Below are positions 1 to 7,683 of a stretch of 64,000 nt of DNA, in pieces (the stretch's first letter is position 1; every line of letters begins with the position of its first letter). A program made the position numbers and the translations under genes. Location of the stretch: positions 124,001 to 188,000 of the forward strand of contig DEYP01000019.1 of assembly GCA_002364615.1 (NCBI GenBank), read 5' to 3'. This stretch comes from Arsukibacterium sp. UBA3155. GTDB taxonomy: Bacteria > Pseudomonadota > Gammaproteobacteria > Enterobacterales > Alteromonadaceae. Below the pieces are notes generated by a model. That model did not search any database, had not been told where the DNA came from, and saw only the letters and a list, made by a program, of their open reading frames with translations.

Positions 1-233
1 GCTCCTGTAGCCAATACCCTATTCTGGCGGAACCACCAGAAAAGGCAAGCGCTCGGCTGCCTTACAATGCAGGTTTGATCTGTGTCTCCTATTGATGCAA
101 GGGAATTACCTTATTTCTCTCAAAAAGTAATCATGCGGTGTTATTTGTAAAATAAAAATTAAATATTAATTTACTTTGGTACTCGCCAGCTATAGAATGC
201 GCGCCGAAATCACCAACTTAGGGAATTAAAACA

Positions 234-1022
234 ATGACGTTGAAGTACTTACTGCCTGCTATCGCACTTACCGCTACGGCCGTTTCTGCCGAAGAATACC
301 AAATATTTACTGAACTGCGTGCAGACCACTTGCGGGCGAGCGGCGAAAGCGAAACAGTATGGTCGCTTAATGGCACTTACTTCTTTGATAAGAAGGAAAC
401 CTTAGGCCCGTTGGATCAGTTTGAATATATAAATAAAGTAACTAACGTAAATGCAGCATTCAGCCGGTTTGATGGCGATAACTTCTGGGGTATTGGTGGT
501 GAGTACTTTGCAGACAACAACTTGGTATTGTCTGCTCGTTACACCGACAATGACGGCTTTTATACAACGGCTGTTGGTATTGGCTATCTGATATCAAAAG
601 ACTTTATTATCCGTGCTGAAGCAGCTAAGCCAGAAGAAGGTGATACCAGCTATCGTTTCTCTGCAAGCTACAATCATCAGCTGCAGGGTAATGACTATGT
701 CGGTTTTTCGGCATACACAGATGACGAATTTGATCAATATGGTGTTAGCAGTAAATACTTCGCGAGCTTGGGATCTGACCGATTTATCGCTGTAGGTGTG
801 TCGTTGTCAGAGCAGTTTGATCGCTCAACATGGGCAGCAAATGCTGACTACTATTTCAGTAAAATGACCTCCGTCGGTGTGTCTTACGATAAAGAAGACA
901 GCTACAGCATCAATGCTAAACACTTCTTTAACCAGAACTGGGCATTAGAAGCCGGTTTTGGCAGCAATGCTGATAACTCAGATCTTAAGGTCTACAGCCT
1001 GAGCGTAGTGGGTCAGTTCTAA
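234..1022 (+). CDS. outer-membrane beta-barrel protein (putative porin)
   Basis: The 262-residue protein has a signal peptide (basic start, hydrophobic core, cleavage near VSA-EE, residue 19). The rest is alternating short beta-strands rich in Tyr, Phe and Gly. It ends in Gln-Phe after a hydrophobic strand, the usual C-terminal signal for insertion by the BAM complex. These features predict a small outer-membrane barrel of 12 or so strands, probably a diffusion channel. The substrate cannot be read from sequence. The ATG follows a GGGAATTAAAAC stretch that serves as a weak ribosome site. A -10-like TATAGAAT lies about 40 bp upstream and a hairpin terminator follows the stop. It is a single-gene unit. 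The family assignment (putative porin of marine gammaproteobacteria) rests on overall character. Confidence 0.75.
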   Translation: MTLKYLLPAIALTATAVSAEEYQIFTELRADHLRASGESETVWSLNGTYFFDKKETLGPLDQFEYINKVTNVNAAFSRFDGDNFWGIGGEYFADNNLVLSARYTDNDGFYTTAVGIGYLISKDFIIRAEAAKPEEGDTSYRFSASYNHQLQGNDYVGFSAYTDDEFDQYGVSSKYFASLGSDRFIAVGVSLSEQFDRSTWAANADYYFSKMTSVGVSYDKEDSYSINAKHFFNQNWALEAGFGSNADNSDLKVYSLSVVGQF

Positions 1023-1051
1023 GTTTCTCTGGTAGTTACGCTAGCGCTTTT

Positions 1052-1077
1052 GGGGCAACATTTGTAGCCCCTTTTTT
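1052..1077 (+). terminator. Rho-independent terminator of the porin-like gene
   Basis: GGGGC (1052-1056) and GCCCC (1067-1071) form a stem with a 10-nt loop, followed by six T. It lies 30 bp after the stop of the barrel gene. Confidence 0.8.
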
Positions 1078-1090
1078 ATGGTTTCAGCAA

Positions 1091-1270
1091 CTGTGTATTG
1101 GTTTGTTATGCACCGCCGAATTTACCAATAGCCAGCCCGACAGCACCAGCCAGTGGTTGTGCGAGCTGAGTGCTGAGCAGGTCGTTTTTTAACATGCCGG
1201 TGACAGCGAATTACATCAATTCAGCGCCGGGCTATTTAAAGCAAGTGACGAGCTGCCAAGGCCGGCGTGA
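1091..1270 (+). pseudogene. degenerate gene remnant, related to 3066-3179
   Basis: One reading frame here encodes plausible protein (LCTAEFTNSQPDSTSQWLCE..., then a TAA, then HAGDSELHQFSAGLFKASDE..LPRPA and TGA). No start codon is seen and an in-frame stop interrupts it at about codon 34. Its last 23 codons resemble the last 23 of the short frame at 3066-3179: both show GD(S/T), then QF(S/N)A, then LPR(P/S)A and a stop. The two copies flank hipBA. I do not recognise the parent family. It reads as the 3' end of a broken gene, and the similarity suggests recombination between related sequences brought in or bracketed the hip module. Confidence 0.5.
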
Positions 1271-1334
1271 ATAATTAGCAAAACCGGGTTAATAGTGCCA
1301 TCAACTTCATCGATTCCGTGTGGAATATCTTATA

Positions 1335-1466
1335 GTGGGATATTAATCCTATTAAAATCGCATATGTGGGAACATAGTCCTCTTAATTTCATTTGACAGT
1401 TGCTAACTTGATAAAGTAGGACTATATTCCCATTAATGGTTAATTAGTAGGAATATAATCCCATTA
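1335..1466 (+). promoter_or_regulatory. hipBA promoter with four 20-bp operator repeats
   Basis: Four copies of a 20-bp element occur at 1335-1354, 1366-1385, 1416-1435 and 1447-1466. They fit GTRGGAN-TATA-NTCCYATTA, with GGA and TCC half-sites arranged as an imperfect palindrome. Repeats 1-2 and 3-4 are each 31 bp apart. A promoter fits between them: TTGCTA (1400-1405), 17 bp, TATATT (1423-1428), the -10 lying inside repeat 3. Known hipBA operons are autorepressed through several spaced GGA/TCC-type palindromes, so HipB-HipA binding here is a direct inference. The last repeat ends 8 bp before the hipB start. Confidence 0.8.
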
Positions 1467-1474
1467 GGTGAGGT

Positions 1475-1780
1475 ATGGCTAAGCGTGATTTGCACAATGT
1501 TCTGTTTCCTAAGCAGCGAAAAATCCTTACGCATTTTGGTGAGGACTTGTTGTTAGCCATGAAACGCCGTGGTTTTACTAAAAAATTATTGTGTGAGCGA
1601 ACTGGTTTTGATCATAAAACCGTGAACAAGGTCTTCGCGGGTGACCCTGGTGTCGCTATCGGCACTTACCTGAAGATCATGGCCGTATTGGGAATGGAAA
1701 GTAACTTTGCAGAAATGGCTGCTCATGATGAAGTGGGCATCAAGCTGCAAAATATAAAATTGCTGGAAGGTTCAAAATGA
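1475..1780 (+). CDS. hipB: HipB-type antitoxin / XRE-family repressor
   Basis: The 101-residue protein has a helix-turn-helix at about residues 33-65 (KLLCERTGFDHKTVNKVFAG), the XRE/Cro fold of HipB antitoxins. It should neutralise the kinase encoded next and repress the shared promoter by binding the four repeats upstream. The ATG follows GGTGAGGT, a good ribosome site. The stop overlaps the hipA start by 4 bp (ATGA), indicating translational coupling. It is slightly longer than E. coli HipB (88 residues). The short C-terminal tail may occupy HipA as in E. coli, but this is not verifiable here. Confidence 0.85.
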   Translation: MAKRDLHNVLFPKQRKILTHFGEDLLLAMKRRGFTKKLLCERTGFDHKTVNKVFAGDPGVAIGTYLKIMAVLGMESNFAEMAAHDEVGIKLQNIKLLEGSK

Positions 1781-3057
1781 GCCGTGAAATCGTCGAGGTG
1801 TATGCCGACTGGCATCCAATTGAACAGCCATTATTGGTTGGGCACCTTGCTTACAGTGAATCAAGTCGGGGCGGTGCGTTTAGCTTTGCGTACGACAAAG
1901 CATTTCTTACCTCACCTTATCGCTTACAAATAGACCCTATGCTGACACTGTACGCTGGTGAACTGTACAACGACGAAGCCGATAAAAACTTCCGGGCTTT
2001 TCTGGATTCATCCCCCGATCGTTGGGGCCGTATTTTGATGCAACGCCGTGCTGCCATTGAAGCGCGTAAGGGCATTCGGGCAACGAGTCGATTAAACGAA
2101 TTGGATTACTTGCTGGGCGTACATGATTCATATCGAATGGGAGGGATCCGATTTAAGCGGGCTGACAATGCTGATTATTCAGATGCCTCTTTTTCAGACA
2201 ACCCTTTTCTAGACAATCATGTCGAGTTTGTTGCACCGCCAATGGCATCATTACGTGAGTTAGAACACGCCGCCATGCAAATTGAAAAAGACGATAACAT
2301 TGACAGTGACGAGTATTATCGTTGGCTACAAATGCTGATTGCACCTGGTTCATCTTTAGGCGGTGCCAGACCAAAAGCCTGTGTAACCGATGAACAAAAT
2401 CAATTATGGATAGCTAAATTTCCTAATGTAAATGATACCCATGATGTTGGTGCGTGGGAGATGGTCTGTTATGAGTTGGCGTTAGCCGCTGGCGTTGAGA
2501 TGTTTCCAAGTGAGATCAGGCAGTTTTCATCGCAACACCATACCTTTTTAACAAAGCGCTTTGACCGGCAGGGACAGCAGCGGCTGCATTTTTCATCGGC
2601 TATGACTCAGCTGCAATACTATGATTGCGAACAATCGCAAGGTGCCAGCTATTTGGAAATTGCTGAGTTTCTTTCCAAACAGGGAGCACAAACAGAAGCT
2701 GATTTAGCACAATTGTGGCGCCGTATCGTCTTTAATATTGCGGTGTCTAATACGGATGATCACCTGCGTAACCATGGTTTTTTACTGACCAAGAATGGCT
2801 GGAAGTTATCACCTGCTTATGACTTAAACCCCATCGTTGGTAAACAAGGCCTACACCTGAACATTACTGATACAGACAACGCTTTAGACTACCAGTTGGC
2901 TTTTGATGTAAAAGACTTCTTTCGGCTTTCTCAAATTCAGGCAACTAAAATTCAAGACGAAGTGCTAAATTCGGTTAAACACTGGCAAACCGTTGCGAAG
3001 CGGCTGGGCATTAGCCGGACAGAGCAAATAATGCAGGAATCTGCTTTCAATATTTAA
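1777..3057 (+). CDS. hipA: HipA-type serine/threonine kinase toxin
   Basis: The 426-residue protein matches full-length HipA. In order it has an N-terminal HipA_N domain (about 1-110), a glycine-rich loop GSSLGGARPK (about 191-200) that binds ATP and ends in the usual lysine, a catalytic loop NTDDHLRNHG (about 325-334) and the metal-binding LSPAYDLNP (about 347-355). E. coli HipA phosphorylates glutamyl-tRNA synthetase, blocks translation and causes persistence. Paralogues use other aminoacyl-tRNA synthetases, so the target is unknown. All visible catalytic motifs are intact, so the toxin should be active. It is cotranscribed with hipB and lies in AT-rich DNA between two related gene remnants, which suggests horizontal acquisition. 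Confidence 0.9.
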   Translation: MSREIVEVYADWHPIEQPLLVGHLAYSESSRGGAFSFAYDKAFLTSPYRLQIDPMLTLYAGELYNDEADKNFRAFLDSSPDRWGRILMQRRAAIEARKGIRATSRLNELDYLLGVHDSYRMGGIRFKRADNADYSDASFSDNPFLDNHVEFVAPPMASLRELEHAAMQIEKDDNIDSDEYYRWLQMLIAPGSSLGGARPKACVTDEQNQLWIAKFPNVNDTHDVGAWEMVCYELALAAGVEMFPSEIRQFSSQHHTFLTKRFDRQGQQRLHFSSAMTQLQYYDCEQSQGASYLEIAEFLSKQGAQTEADLAQLWRRIVFNIAVSNTDDHLRNHGFLLTKNGWKLSPAYDLNPIVGKQGLHLNITDTDNALDYQLAFDVKDFFRLSQIQATKIQDEVLNSVKHWQTVAKRLGISRTEQIMQESAFNI

Positions 3058-3065
3058 TTACCCTT

Positions 3066-3179
3066 ATGTTAAAAGAAATCGCAGCACAGGCAGCGTTTAA
3101 ACAAAACGGCGACACACAAGTTTACCAATTCAACGCTACTCAATTTATGGTAATTGGCAAACTGCCACGGTCGGCGTGA
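3066..3179 (+). pseudogene. 37-codon remnant related to 1091-1270
   Basis: An ATG-started frame of 37 codons begins 8 bp after the hipA stop: MLKEIAAQAAFKQNGDTQ.., ending in ..VIGKLPRSA. Its C-terminal half matches the remnant upstream of hipBA. It is too short to be a domain and has no good ribosome site. The best reading is the 3' tail of a disrupted gene. The alternative, a real small protein translated after hipA, is less likely. Confidence 0.45.
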
Positions 3180-3191
3180 ATACGCAAATAG

Positions 3192-3404
3192 TTAGTATTT
3201 AACCATCGGTGCAACATCCTTTAACGAAGTTAGGTCATATTTTTGTGCATAGGCTGAAACCGCTTCGTCTAAAGGCATATCTCCAAACCGGTCCAACCAT
3301 TCGTACTCTGTATAACCAGTGTCATTAAAGCTTATACAGTATTGACGCTCGAGCTCTTTACTAAGCTGCTTAAAATAATCGTTATTATTACTTTCCAAAT
3401 CCAT
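3192..3404 (-). CDS. small acidic hypothetical protein
   Basis: The 70-residue protein starts MDLESNNNDYF. An upstream in-frame GTG at 3449 would add 15 residues, but the ATG is preferred because the longer form would run through the operator palindrome. It is acidic, with no membrane segment or recognisable motif. The C-terminal half (YTEYEWLDRFGDMPLDEAV) looks like a compact helical domain. It is transcribed divergently from the XRE/nuclease-helicase pair across a palindromic control region, so the two units may share regulation. I do not recognise a family; small acidic neighbours of defence genes are sometimes inhibitors, but nothing here proves that. Confidence 0.5.
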   Translation of the reverse strand: MDLESNNNDYFKQLSKELERQYCISFNDTGYTEYEWLDRFGDMPLDEAVSAYAQKYDLTSLKDVAPMVKY

Positions 3405-3414
3405 AATTGACACT

Positions 3415-3464
3415 CGATGTGACTCATAGTCCGTAGTATTATAAGTCACATCGCTGGACGATGT
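3415..3464. promoter_or_regulatory. palindromic operator between divergent genes
   Basis: CGATGTGACT (3415-3424) and AGTCACATCG (3444-3453) are perfect 10-bp inverted arms separated by 19 bp. A further CGATGT lies at 3459-3464, making an 11-bp-centred palindrome with ACATCG (3448-3453). Three half-sites in the 87 bp between the divergent starts are what an XRE autorepressor would bind. The likely ligand is the regulator starting at 3491. Confidence 0.65.
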
Positions 3465-3490
3465 TAGCTCTCAAATTATCGGGTAGAGTT

Positions 3491-3718
3491 ATGCATCAGG
3501 ATGCACTGCAATTATTTGGTCTACGGGTTAGACAGCTCCGGCTTGCTCAGGGAATTAGCCAAGAAGAACTAGGAGCGTTATCCAGTTTAGATCGCACATA
3601 TATCAGCGGTATTGAGCGTGGTAAACGTAATGTCAGCCTTAGGAACATTTTGCAAATTGCTAGTGCTCTGAAAGTTTCTGTTTCTGATTTGTTTAATATC
3701 CCGGAATTTAATGTATGA
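3491..3718 (+). CDS. XRE-family transcriptional regulator
   Basis: The 75-residue protein is a single Cro/C1-type helix-turn-helix: LRVRQLRLAQGISQEELGAL then LDRTYISGIERGKRNVSL. This small single-domain form is typical of controllers of restriction-modification and defence operons (C-proteins). The start MHQDALQLFG is chosen over an ATG 30 bp upstream because the latter lies within the operator. A GGGTAGAG stretch precedes it. The stop overlaps the next gene by 4 bp (ATGA), so regulator and nuclease-helicase are coupled. Autorepression at the 3415-3464 palindromes is inferred. Confidence 0.85.
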   Translation: MHQDALQLFGLRVRQLRLAQGISQEELGALSSLDRTYISGIERGKRNVSLRNILQIASALKVSVSDLFNIPEFNV

Positions 3719-5697
3719 GCCGGGCGTATTACAACGCGTCTATCGAGGCGTTTCTTCAAGCTGATGAGTCTTTGATTATCGGCGAGTTAACCAAGGCCCA
3801 TGGTCAGGAGTTACAGCACTCGCAAACAGTTGCATGGGCTCAGCAAATACGACTACTAAAACAAGTCTTTGTGAACACAGAGCGCAATGGCAACGTTTTC
3901 TTTGAGTTTATGATCCCAAGAATGGGTCGGCGTGCGGACGTTCTGCTTATTCTAGGAGGTGTAATATTCGTCTTAGAGTTCAAGGTTGGCGCTAGCACAT
4001 ACAATTACGCTGACCGCACTCAAGCTGCTGGCTACGCTTTAGATTTAAAACATTTTCATGCCGGTAGCCACCATAGGTATATTGTGCCAATTCTGGTTTG
4101 CACCAACGCTTTAGAACAAAACGCCCCGCTACTTTTTAACTCTGAACATGTCGCAAATGTTCTATGTACTTCAGGTTCAAGCTTAGCTGCATTGATTAAC
4201 AAGACAATTACTCAACTTTCGCTTCCAGAATTCAACATCAAAACTTGGTTAGAAGCGTCATATAAACCGACTCCCACTATAGTCGAAGCCGCTCAAGCCC
4301 TGTATTCCAAGCACAGCGTTGTAGACATTACTCGTTCAGAAGCCGGTAGCCAAAATATCTCTGAAACAAGTTTAAGGTTGTTTGAGGTTATTCATCAAGC
4401 TCGGCTGAACAAACATAAAGTAATTTGTTTTGTTACCGGCGTACCTGGAGCAGGCAAAACGTTGGTAGGGTTAAATATCGCTAATCAACACGCAAACCCA
4501 AAAGACGATGAGTACTCGGTATTTCTAAGTGGAAATGGTCCTCTAGTTGCTGTGCTTCAGGAAGCGTTGGCAACGGACCTTTATAAGAATGAGTTATTGC
4601 AGATGCGGCATGACATCGACAAGCAACTTACTAAAAAGGATGCTAGGCAAAGGGTAGAAAGCTTTATTCAAAATATTCATCGGTTTCGAGACTATTATTT
4701 GCAAGACCGAGCCAAACCACCAGAACATGTCGCTATTTTTGATGAAGCGCAACGCGCATGGGATAAAACACAAACCGCAAAATTTATGCAAACCAAGCGA
4801 GGTATTCCCGACTTTGATATGACAGAACCCGAGTTTCTTATTTCTGTCATGGATCGGCATGAAGATTGGGCAGTTATTATTGCTCTGGTAGGTGGAGGGC
4901 AAGAAATTAATGTTGGTGAAGCCGGTATTCTTGGCTGGTTTGAAGCAATTAATCAGTCATTTAAGCATTGGCAGGTCTATTGCTCACCAAATTTATTGGC
5001 TGGTGAATATGTAAGCAATGGGATAGAACCAAAAACTTTGCAATATTTTGAACAGGAGCAGAGTTTACACCTAGCAACGTCTATGCGCTCCTTCCGCGCT
5101 GAAAACCTTTCTTCATTTGTACACTTTCTAATCGCTGGTGAGGCTGCTGCGGCAGCACAAATTTATTCACAGATTATGCACCTGTTTCCTATTGCAATTA
5201 CTCGGGACATTGTCAAAGCTAAGGCATGGGTTAAAAATAAAACGCTAGCAAACAGACGAAGCGGCATATTGGCATCTTCCAATGGTATTCGATTAAAAGC
5301 CGAAGGTATTTTTATTAAAAACACGATCGAACCAGAAAAATGGTTCCTTGCCCCCGGCGATGATATTCGGTCGAGTAACTTTCTAGAGGATGCCGCCTCT
5401 GAGTTTGATGTACAAGGTCTTGAGTTAGACTGGACTCTAGTAGCTTGGGACGCAGATCTACGATTCGTTAATGGCGAGTTTCAGCATTGGCAATTCAAAG
5501 GTACTCGCTGGCAAGCTCGACATAAGCTTGAGAATCAACGTTATTTAGAAAATGCATATAGAGTTTTATTAACACGAGCTCGCGAAGGTATGATTATTTT
5601 TATTCCAGAAGGTAGCGTATCTGATTGTACGAGAAAACCCGAATTTTACGACGGTACATTCCAATTTTTGCTGAGCTGTGGTTTAAGGGAGATATAA
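3715..5697 (+). CDS. predicted PD-(D/E)XK nuclease fused to DUF2075 P-loop helicase
   Basis: The protein has 660 residues. The N-terminal 130 carry a restriction-nuclease-like pattern: E64, D75 in GRRADVLLIL, E88-x-K90 in FVLEFKVG, and a following Q103 helix, as in PD-(D/E)XK enzymes. A DUF2075 (Schlafen-type superfamily 1 helicase) core follows, with Walker A GVPGAGKT (about 242-249), Walker B IFDEAQR (about 341), a GGGQEI motif near 400 and a C-terminal NAYRVLLTRAREG (motif VI, about 615). No membrane segment is seen. It should act on nucleic acid in the cytoplasm. Placement behind a C-protein-like XRE regulator, between a HipBA module and a vsr remnant, suggests an anti-phage or anti-plasmid role; this is inference. 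The DNA is more AT-rich than the core. Confidence 0.75.
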   Translation: MSRAYYNASIEAFLQADESLIIGELTKAHGQELQHSQTVAWAQQIRLLKQVFVNTERNGNVFFEFMIPRMGRRADVLLILGGVIFVLEFKVGASTYNYADRTQAAGYALDLKHFHAGSHHRYIVPILVCTNALEQNAPLLFNSEHVANVLCTSGSSLAALINKTITQLSLPEFNIKTWLEASYKPTPTIVEAAQALYSKHSVVDITRSEAGSQNISETSLRLFEVIHQARLNKHKVICFVTGVPGAGKTLVGLNIANQHANPKDDEYSVFLSGNGPLVAVLQEALATDLYKNELLQMRHDIDKQLTKKDARQRVESFIQNIHRFRDYYLQDRAKPPEHVAIFDEAQRAWDKTQTAKFMQTKRGIPDFDMTEPEFLISVMDRHEDWAVIIALVGGGQEINVGEAGILGWFEAINQSFKHWQVYCSPNLLAGEYVSNGIEPKTLQYFEQEQSLHLATSMRSFRAENLSSFVHFLIAGEAAAAAQIYSQIMHLFPIAITRDIVKAKAWVKNKTLANRRSGILASSNGIRLKAEGIFIKNTIEPEKWFLAPGDDIRSSNFLEDAASEFDVQGLELDWTLVAWDADLRFVNGEFQHWQFKGTRWQARHKLENQRYLENAYRVLLTRAREGMIIFIPEGSVSDCTRKPEFYDGTFQFLLSCGLREI

Positions 5698-5734
5698 ATC
5701 AACAAAAACTTTCGGCTCTCAAATACTACAAGTT

Positions 5735-5971
5735 ATGTTTCACTGGCCGAAAACCCGCACTGACTGGTGGCAGCAGAAAATCAGCGCCAACCGTGCCCAT
5801 GACGAGGCGGTGCAGGACAAACTGCGTGAGCTGGGCTGGCGGGTATTGCTGGTTTGGGAGTGTGCACTAAAAGGTAAGAAAAAACTGCCGCTGCCACAAC
5901 TTACCAATAAGATCACCAATTGGCTGCAAAACGGCAGCAGCTTTGCTGAACTGCCTGAAGTTGTAGAGTAA
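5735..5971 (+). pseudogene. C-terminal half of a Vsr (very short patch repair) endonuclease
   Basis: The 78 residues align with the second half of Vsr: FHWPKTRTDWWQQKI..N..HDE then LRELGWRVLLVWECALKGKKKL. A full Vsr is about 140-156 residues. Everything before this point is missing, including the zinc site, the catalytic Asp and His, and the HGCFWH motif, so it cannot nick T:G mismatches. The break lies within about 35 bp of the nuclease-helicase stop, as if that module replaced the 5' half of vsr. No cytosine methyltransferase partner is in the window. The remaining frame is open but lacks a convincing ribosome site. Confidence 0.75.
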
Positions 5972-6052
5972 AGAGTTCCGGCGCTGGTTGTAGTTTACGG
6001 TTTTAAGTCGATGCTATTGGCTTCACTGGCTGTAATAACGGTAATCTGATTA

Positions 6053-6661
6053 TTATGATTGAGTATTCCGGGACCGTTTAAGCTGCTCTTCCTGTAACAA
6101 AAACTGTCCGCGTGCTTCTTGCTGTCGTACCCGCTGCTGAAGCATTTGTTCTACCTGTACAGATTCATTCCATGAGCCCCGGGTTACAATGCGCTTCACG
6201 TCGCTGTCAAAACATAAAGCAGGGTTCTGCGTCCAGGCGCTGTAAGTTACCCGGGTAAATAGCAGAGTGGTAGTCGGGCAGGATTCATAGCCCTTTGCAG
6301 CGATCTGGTTTTGCCAGTAGTGGCTAACTCCGTAATAACTCACGAGCATTAGCCCAAAACTACCTAATAACAACCCGCTGAAAATCCGGTTAAATTTTTT
6401 CTCTGAGGGCTGAGTATGCACGCTAAATTTGTGGGTAATTAGTCGTGTTGCAATCCACATGATAAGTACCAGGCAAAAAATGCCGCCGCCAAAAGCTAAA
6501 CCATGCATGTCGCTGTGAATAATAAGCTGATGGCCACTTGCAACTTGTTGCTGTTGATTCGATAGATCGTATAGCAAACCCCAGATAACCAGAGGTAACA
6601 GAAGCAAGCAAAACAACAATAAACCCAGACCTGCAGCATTCTGCTTACTCGTTAAAGCCAT
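6053..6661 (-). CDS. hypothetical inner-membrane protein
   Basis: The 202-residue protein has three predicted membrane segments (about 11-31, 54-72, 93-111). A periplasmic or cytoplasmic C-terminal part follows with two cysteines (CPTT, ALCFD) that could pair, then a charged, Gln/Arg-rich coiled tail (about 165-202). I do not recognise the family with confidence. It is transcribed alone and divergently from the methyltransferase at 6837. Nothing suggests mobility. Confidence 0.6.
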   Translation of the reverse strand: MALTSKQNAAGLGLLLFCLLLLPLVIWGLLYDLSNQQQQVASGHQLIIHSDMHGLAFGGGIFCLVLIMWIATRLITHKFSVHTQPSEKKFNRIFSGLLLGSFGLMLVSYYGVSHYWQNQIAAKGYESCPTTTLLFTRVTYSAWTQNPALCFDSDVKRIVTRGSWNESVQVEQMLQQRVRQQEARGQFLLQEEQLKRSRNTQS

Positions 6662-6836
6662 AATTGAGGTCTTCTTCGCAATAATTGGTTGATTTTGTGA
6701 GCCCCGATGGTAATAAGCAATATTTAACTTTTATATTACACTTTTAGGCGCAGAAAAGTGTAATTTCACCAAAACTACAGCCAATAAAGTGTGCAAAGCA
6801 GTATGATGCAATTACAGAAATTAATGGATAACGATA

Positions 6837-7298
6837 ATGCAGGCACTTGAACTTAAAATCCCGCCGGTTGTTGTGGTAGTGCTGTTTGCACTAGCAATGT
6901 GGCTGGTGGCGCAGTGGCTGCCGCCTTTGGCCTTGCCAGCGTTGTGGGGGCAGGTTGCAGCTTTTATGCTGGCTGGTGCCGGTATCGCGGTGGCGTTAGC
7001 GGGTGTGCTGGCATTTCGCCGCGCTGATACCACGGTAGATCCGCGCGTGCCGCAGCAAACTTCCAGTCTGGTTATCAAAGGGATTTACCGCTATAGCCGT
7101 AACCCTATGTACTTGGGGTTTTTACTGCTGCTAACCGCATTGGCTTGTTATTTAATAAACATAGCAGCCCTGGCAATGCTACCGCTGTTTGTGCTGTATA
7201 TGAACCGGTTGCAGATAGTACCGGAAGAGCGCTATTTGCTGGAAAAGTTTGGTGCGGAGTATCAGGTTTATACCAAACAGGTAAGGCGCTGGTTTTAA
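6837..7298 (+). CDS. isoprenylcysteine carboxyl methyltransferase-family membrane protein
   Basis: The 153-residue protein has four hydrophobic segments. The C-terminal signature of the PEMT/ICMT fold is present: GIYRYSRNPMYLGFLLLL (about 82-99), then PEERYLLEKFGAEYQVYTKQVRRW at the end. These residues bind S-adenosylmethionine at the membrane face in characterised relatives. Bacterial members methylate unknown lipids or small molecules, and the substrate here is unknown. The length is normal for the short bacterial form. Its stop overlaps the convergent antitoxin gene by 4 bp. Confidence 0.8.
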   Translation: MQALELKIPPVVVVVLFALAMWLVAQWLPPLALPALWGQVAAFMLAGAGIAVALAGVLAFRRADTTVDPRVPQQTSSLVIKGIYRYSRNPMYLGFLLLLTALACYLINIAALAMLPLFVLYMNRLQIVPEERYLLEKFGAEYQVYTKQVRRWF

Positions 7299-7669
7299 TT
7301 TGACCGGTTTACCGGTGGTTTAATCAGTGACTCTGCCGGAATGCCCAACCCCTCGTGCAGCCGCCAGATCATTTTCAAAGTAAGCGAGCGTTTGTGATTT
7401 AAAATTTCATAAACCCGATTACTTTTACCAATCATCGGCTCCAGGTCTTTAACTGTCAGGCCTTTTCGTTCCATTTCAAACTTTATAGCCTCAACAGGAT
7501 CGGGCAAATCGATGGGGAAGTGTTTAGCCTCATAAGCTTCAATCAGCGTAACCATTACATCTAACTTCTCGCCGTCCGGCGTATCTGGTTGAGCCAGCAT
7601 CAGTTGCTCGACTTCATGCAACGCCGCGCGGTAGTCGGCATCATTTCTGATAGGTCTGATATCCATCAT
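7295..7669 (-). CDS. higA: HigA-type antitoxin
   Basis: The 124-residue protein has an N-terminal acidic helical region that would wrap the toxin. A C-terminal helix-turn-helix follows (KGLTVKDLEPMIGKSNRVYEILNHKRSLT, about 70-98), matching the longer COG5499 type of HigA. It lies 14 bp after higB on the same strand, the reversed toxin-first order characteristic of hig loci. It should neutralise the toxin by protein contact and repress the promoter at 7993-8020. The Met-Met start is preceded by GGAGAAGC. Confidence 0.85.
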   Translation of the reverse strand: MMDIRPIRNDADYRAALHEVEQLMLAQPDTPDGEKLDVMVTLIEAYEAKHFPIDLPDPVEAIKFEMERKGLTVKDLEPMIGKSNRVYEILNHKRSLTLKMIWRLHEGLGIPAESLIKPPVNRSN

Positions 7670-7683
7670 TGCTTCTCCGGCGA

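Noticed and set aside
1091..3190. Integron cassette array around hipBA
   Set aside because: The flanking similarity is protein-coding. I could not find the paired attC core sites or an integrase.
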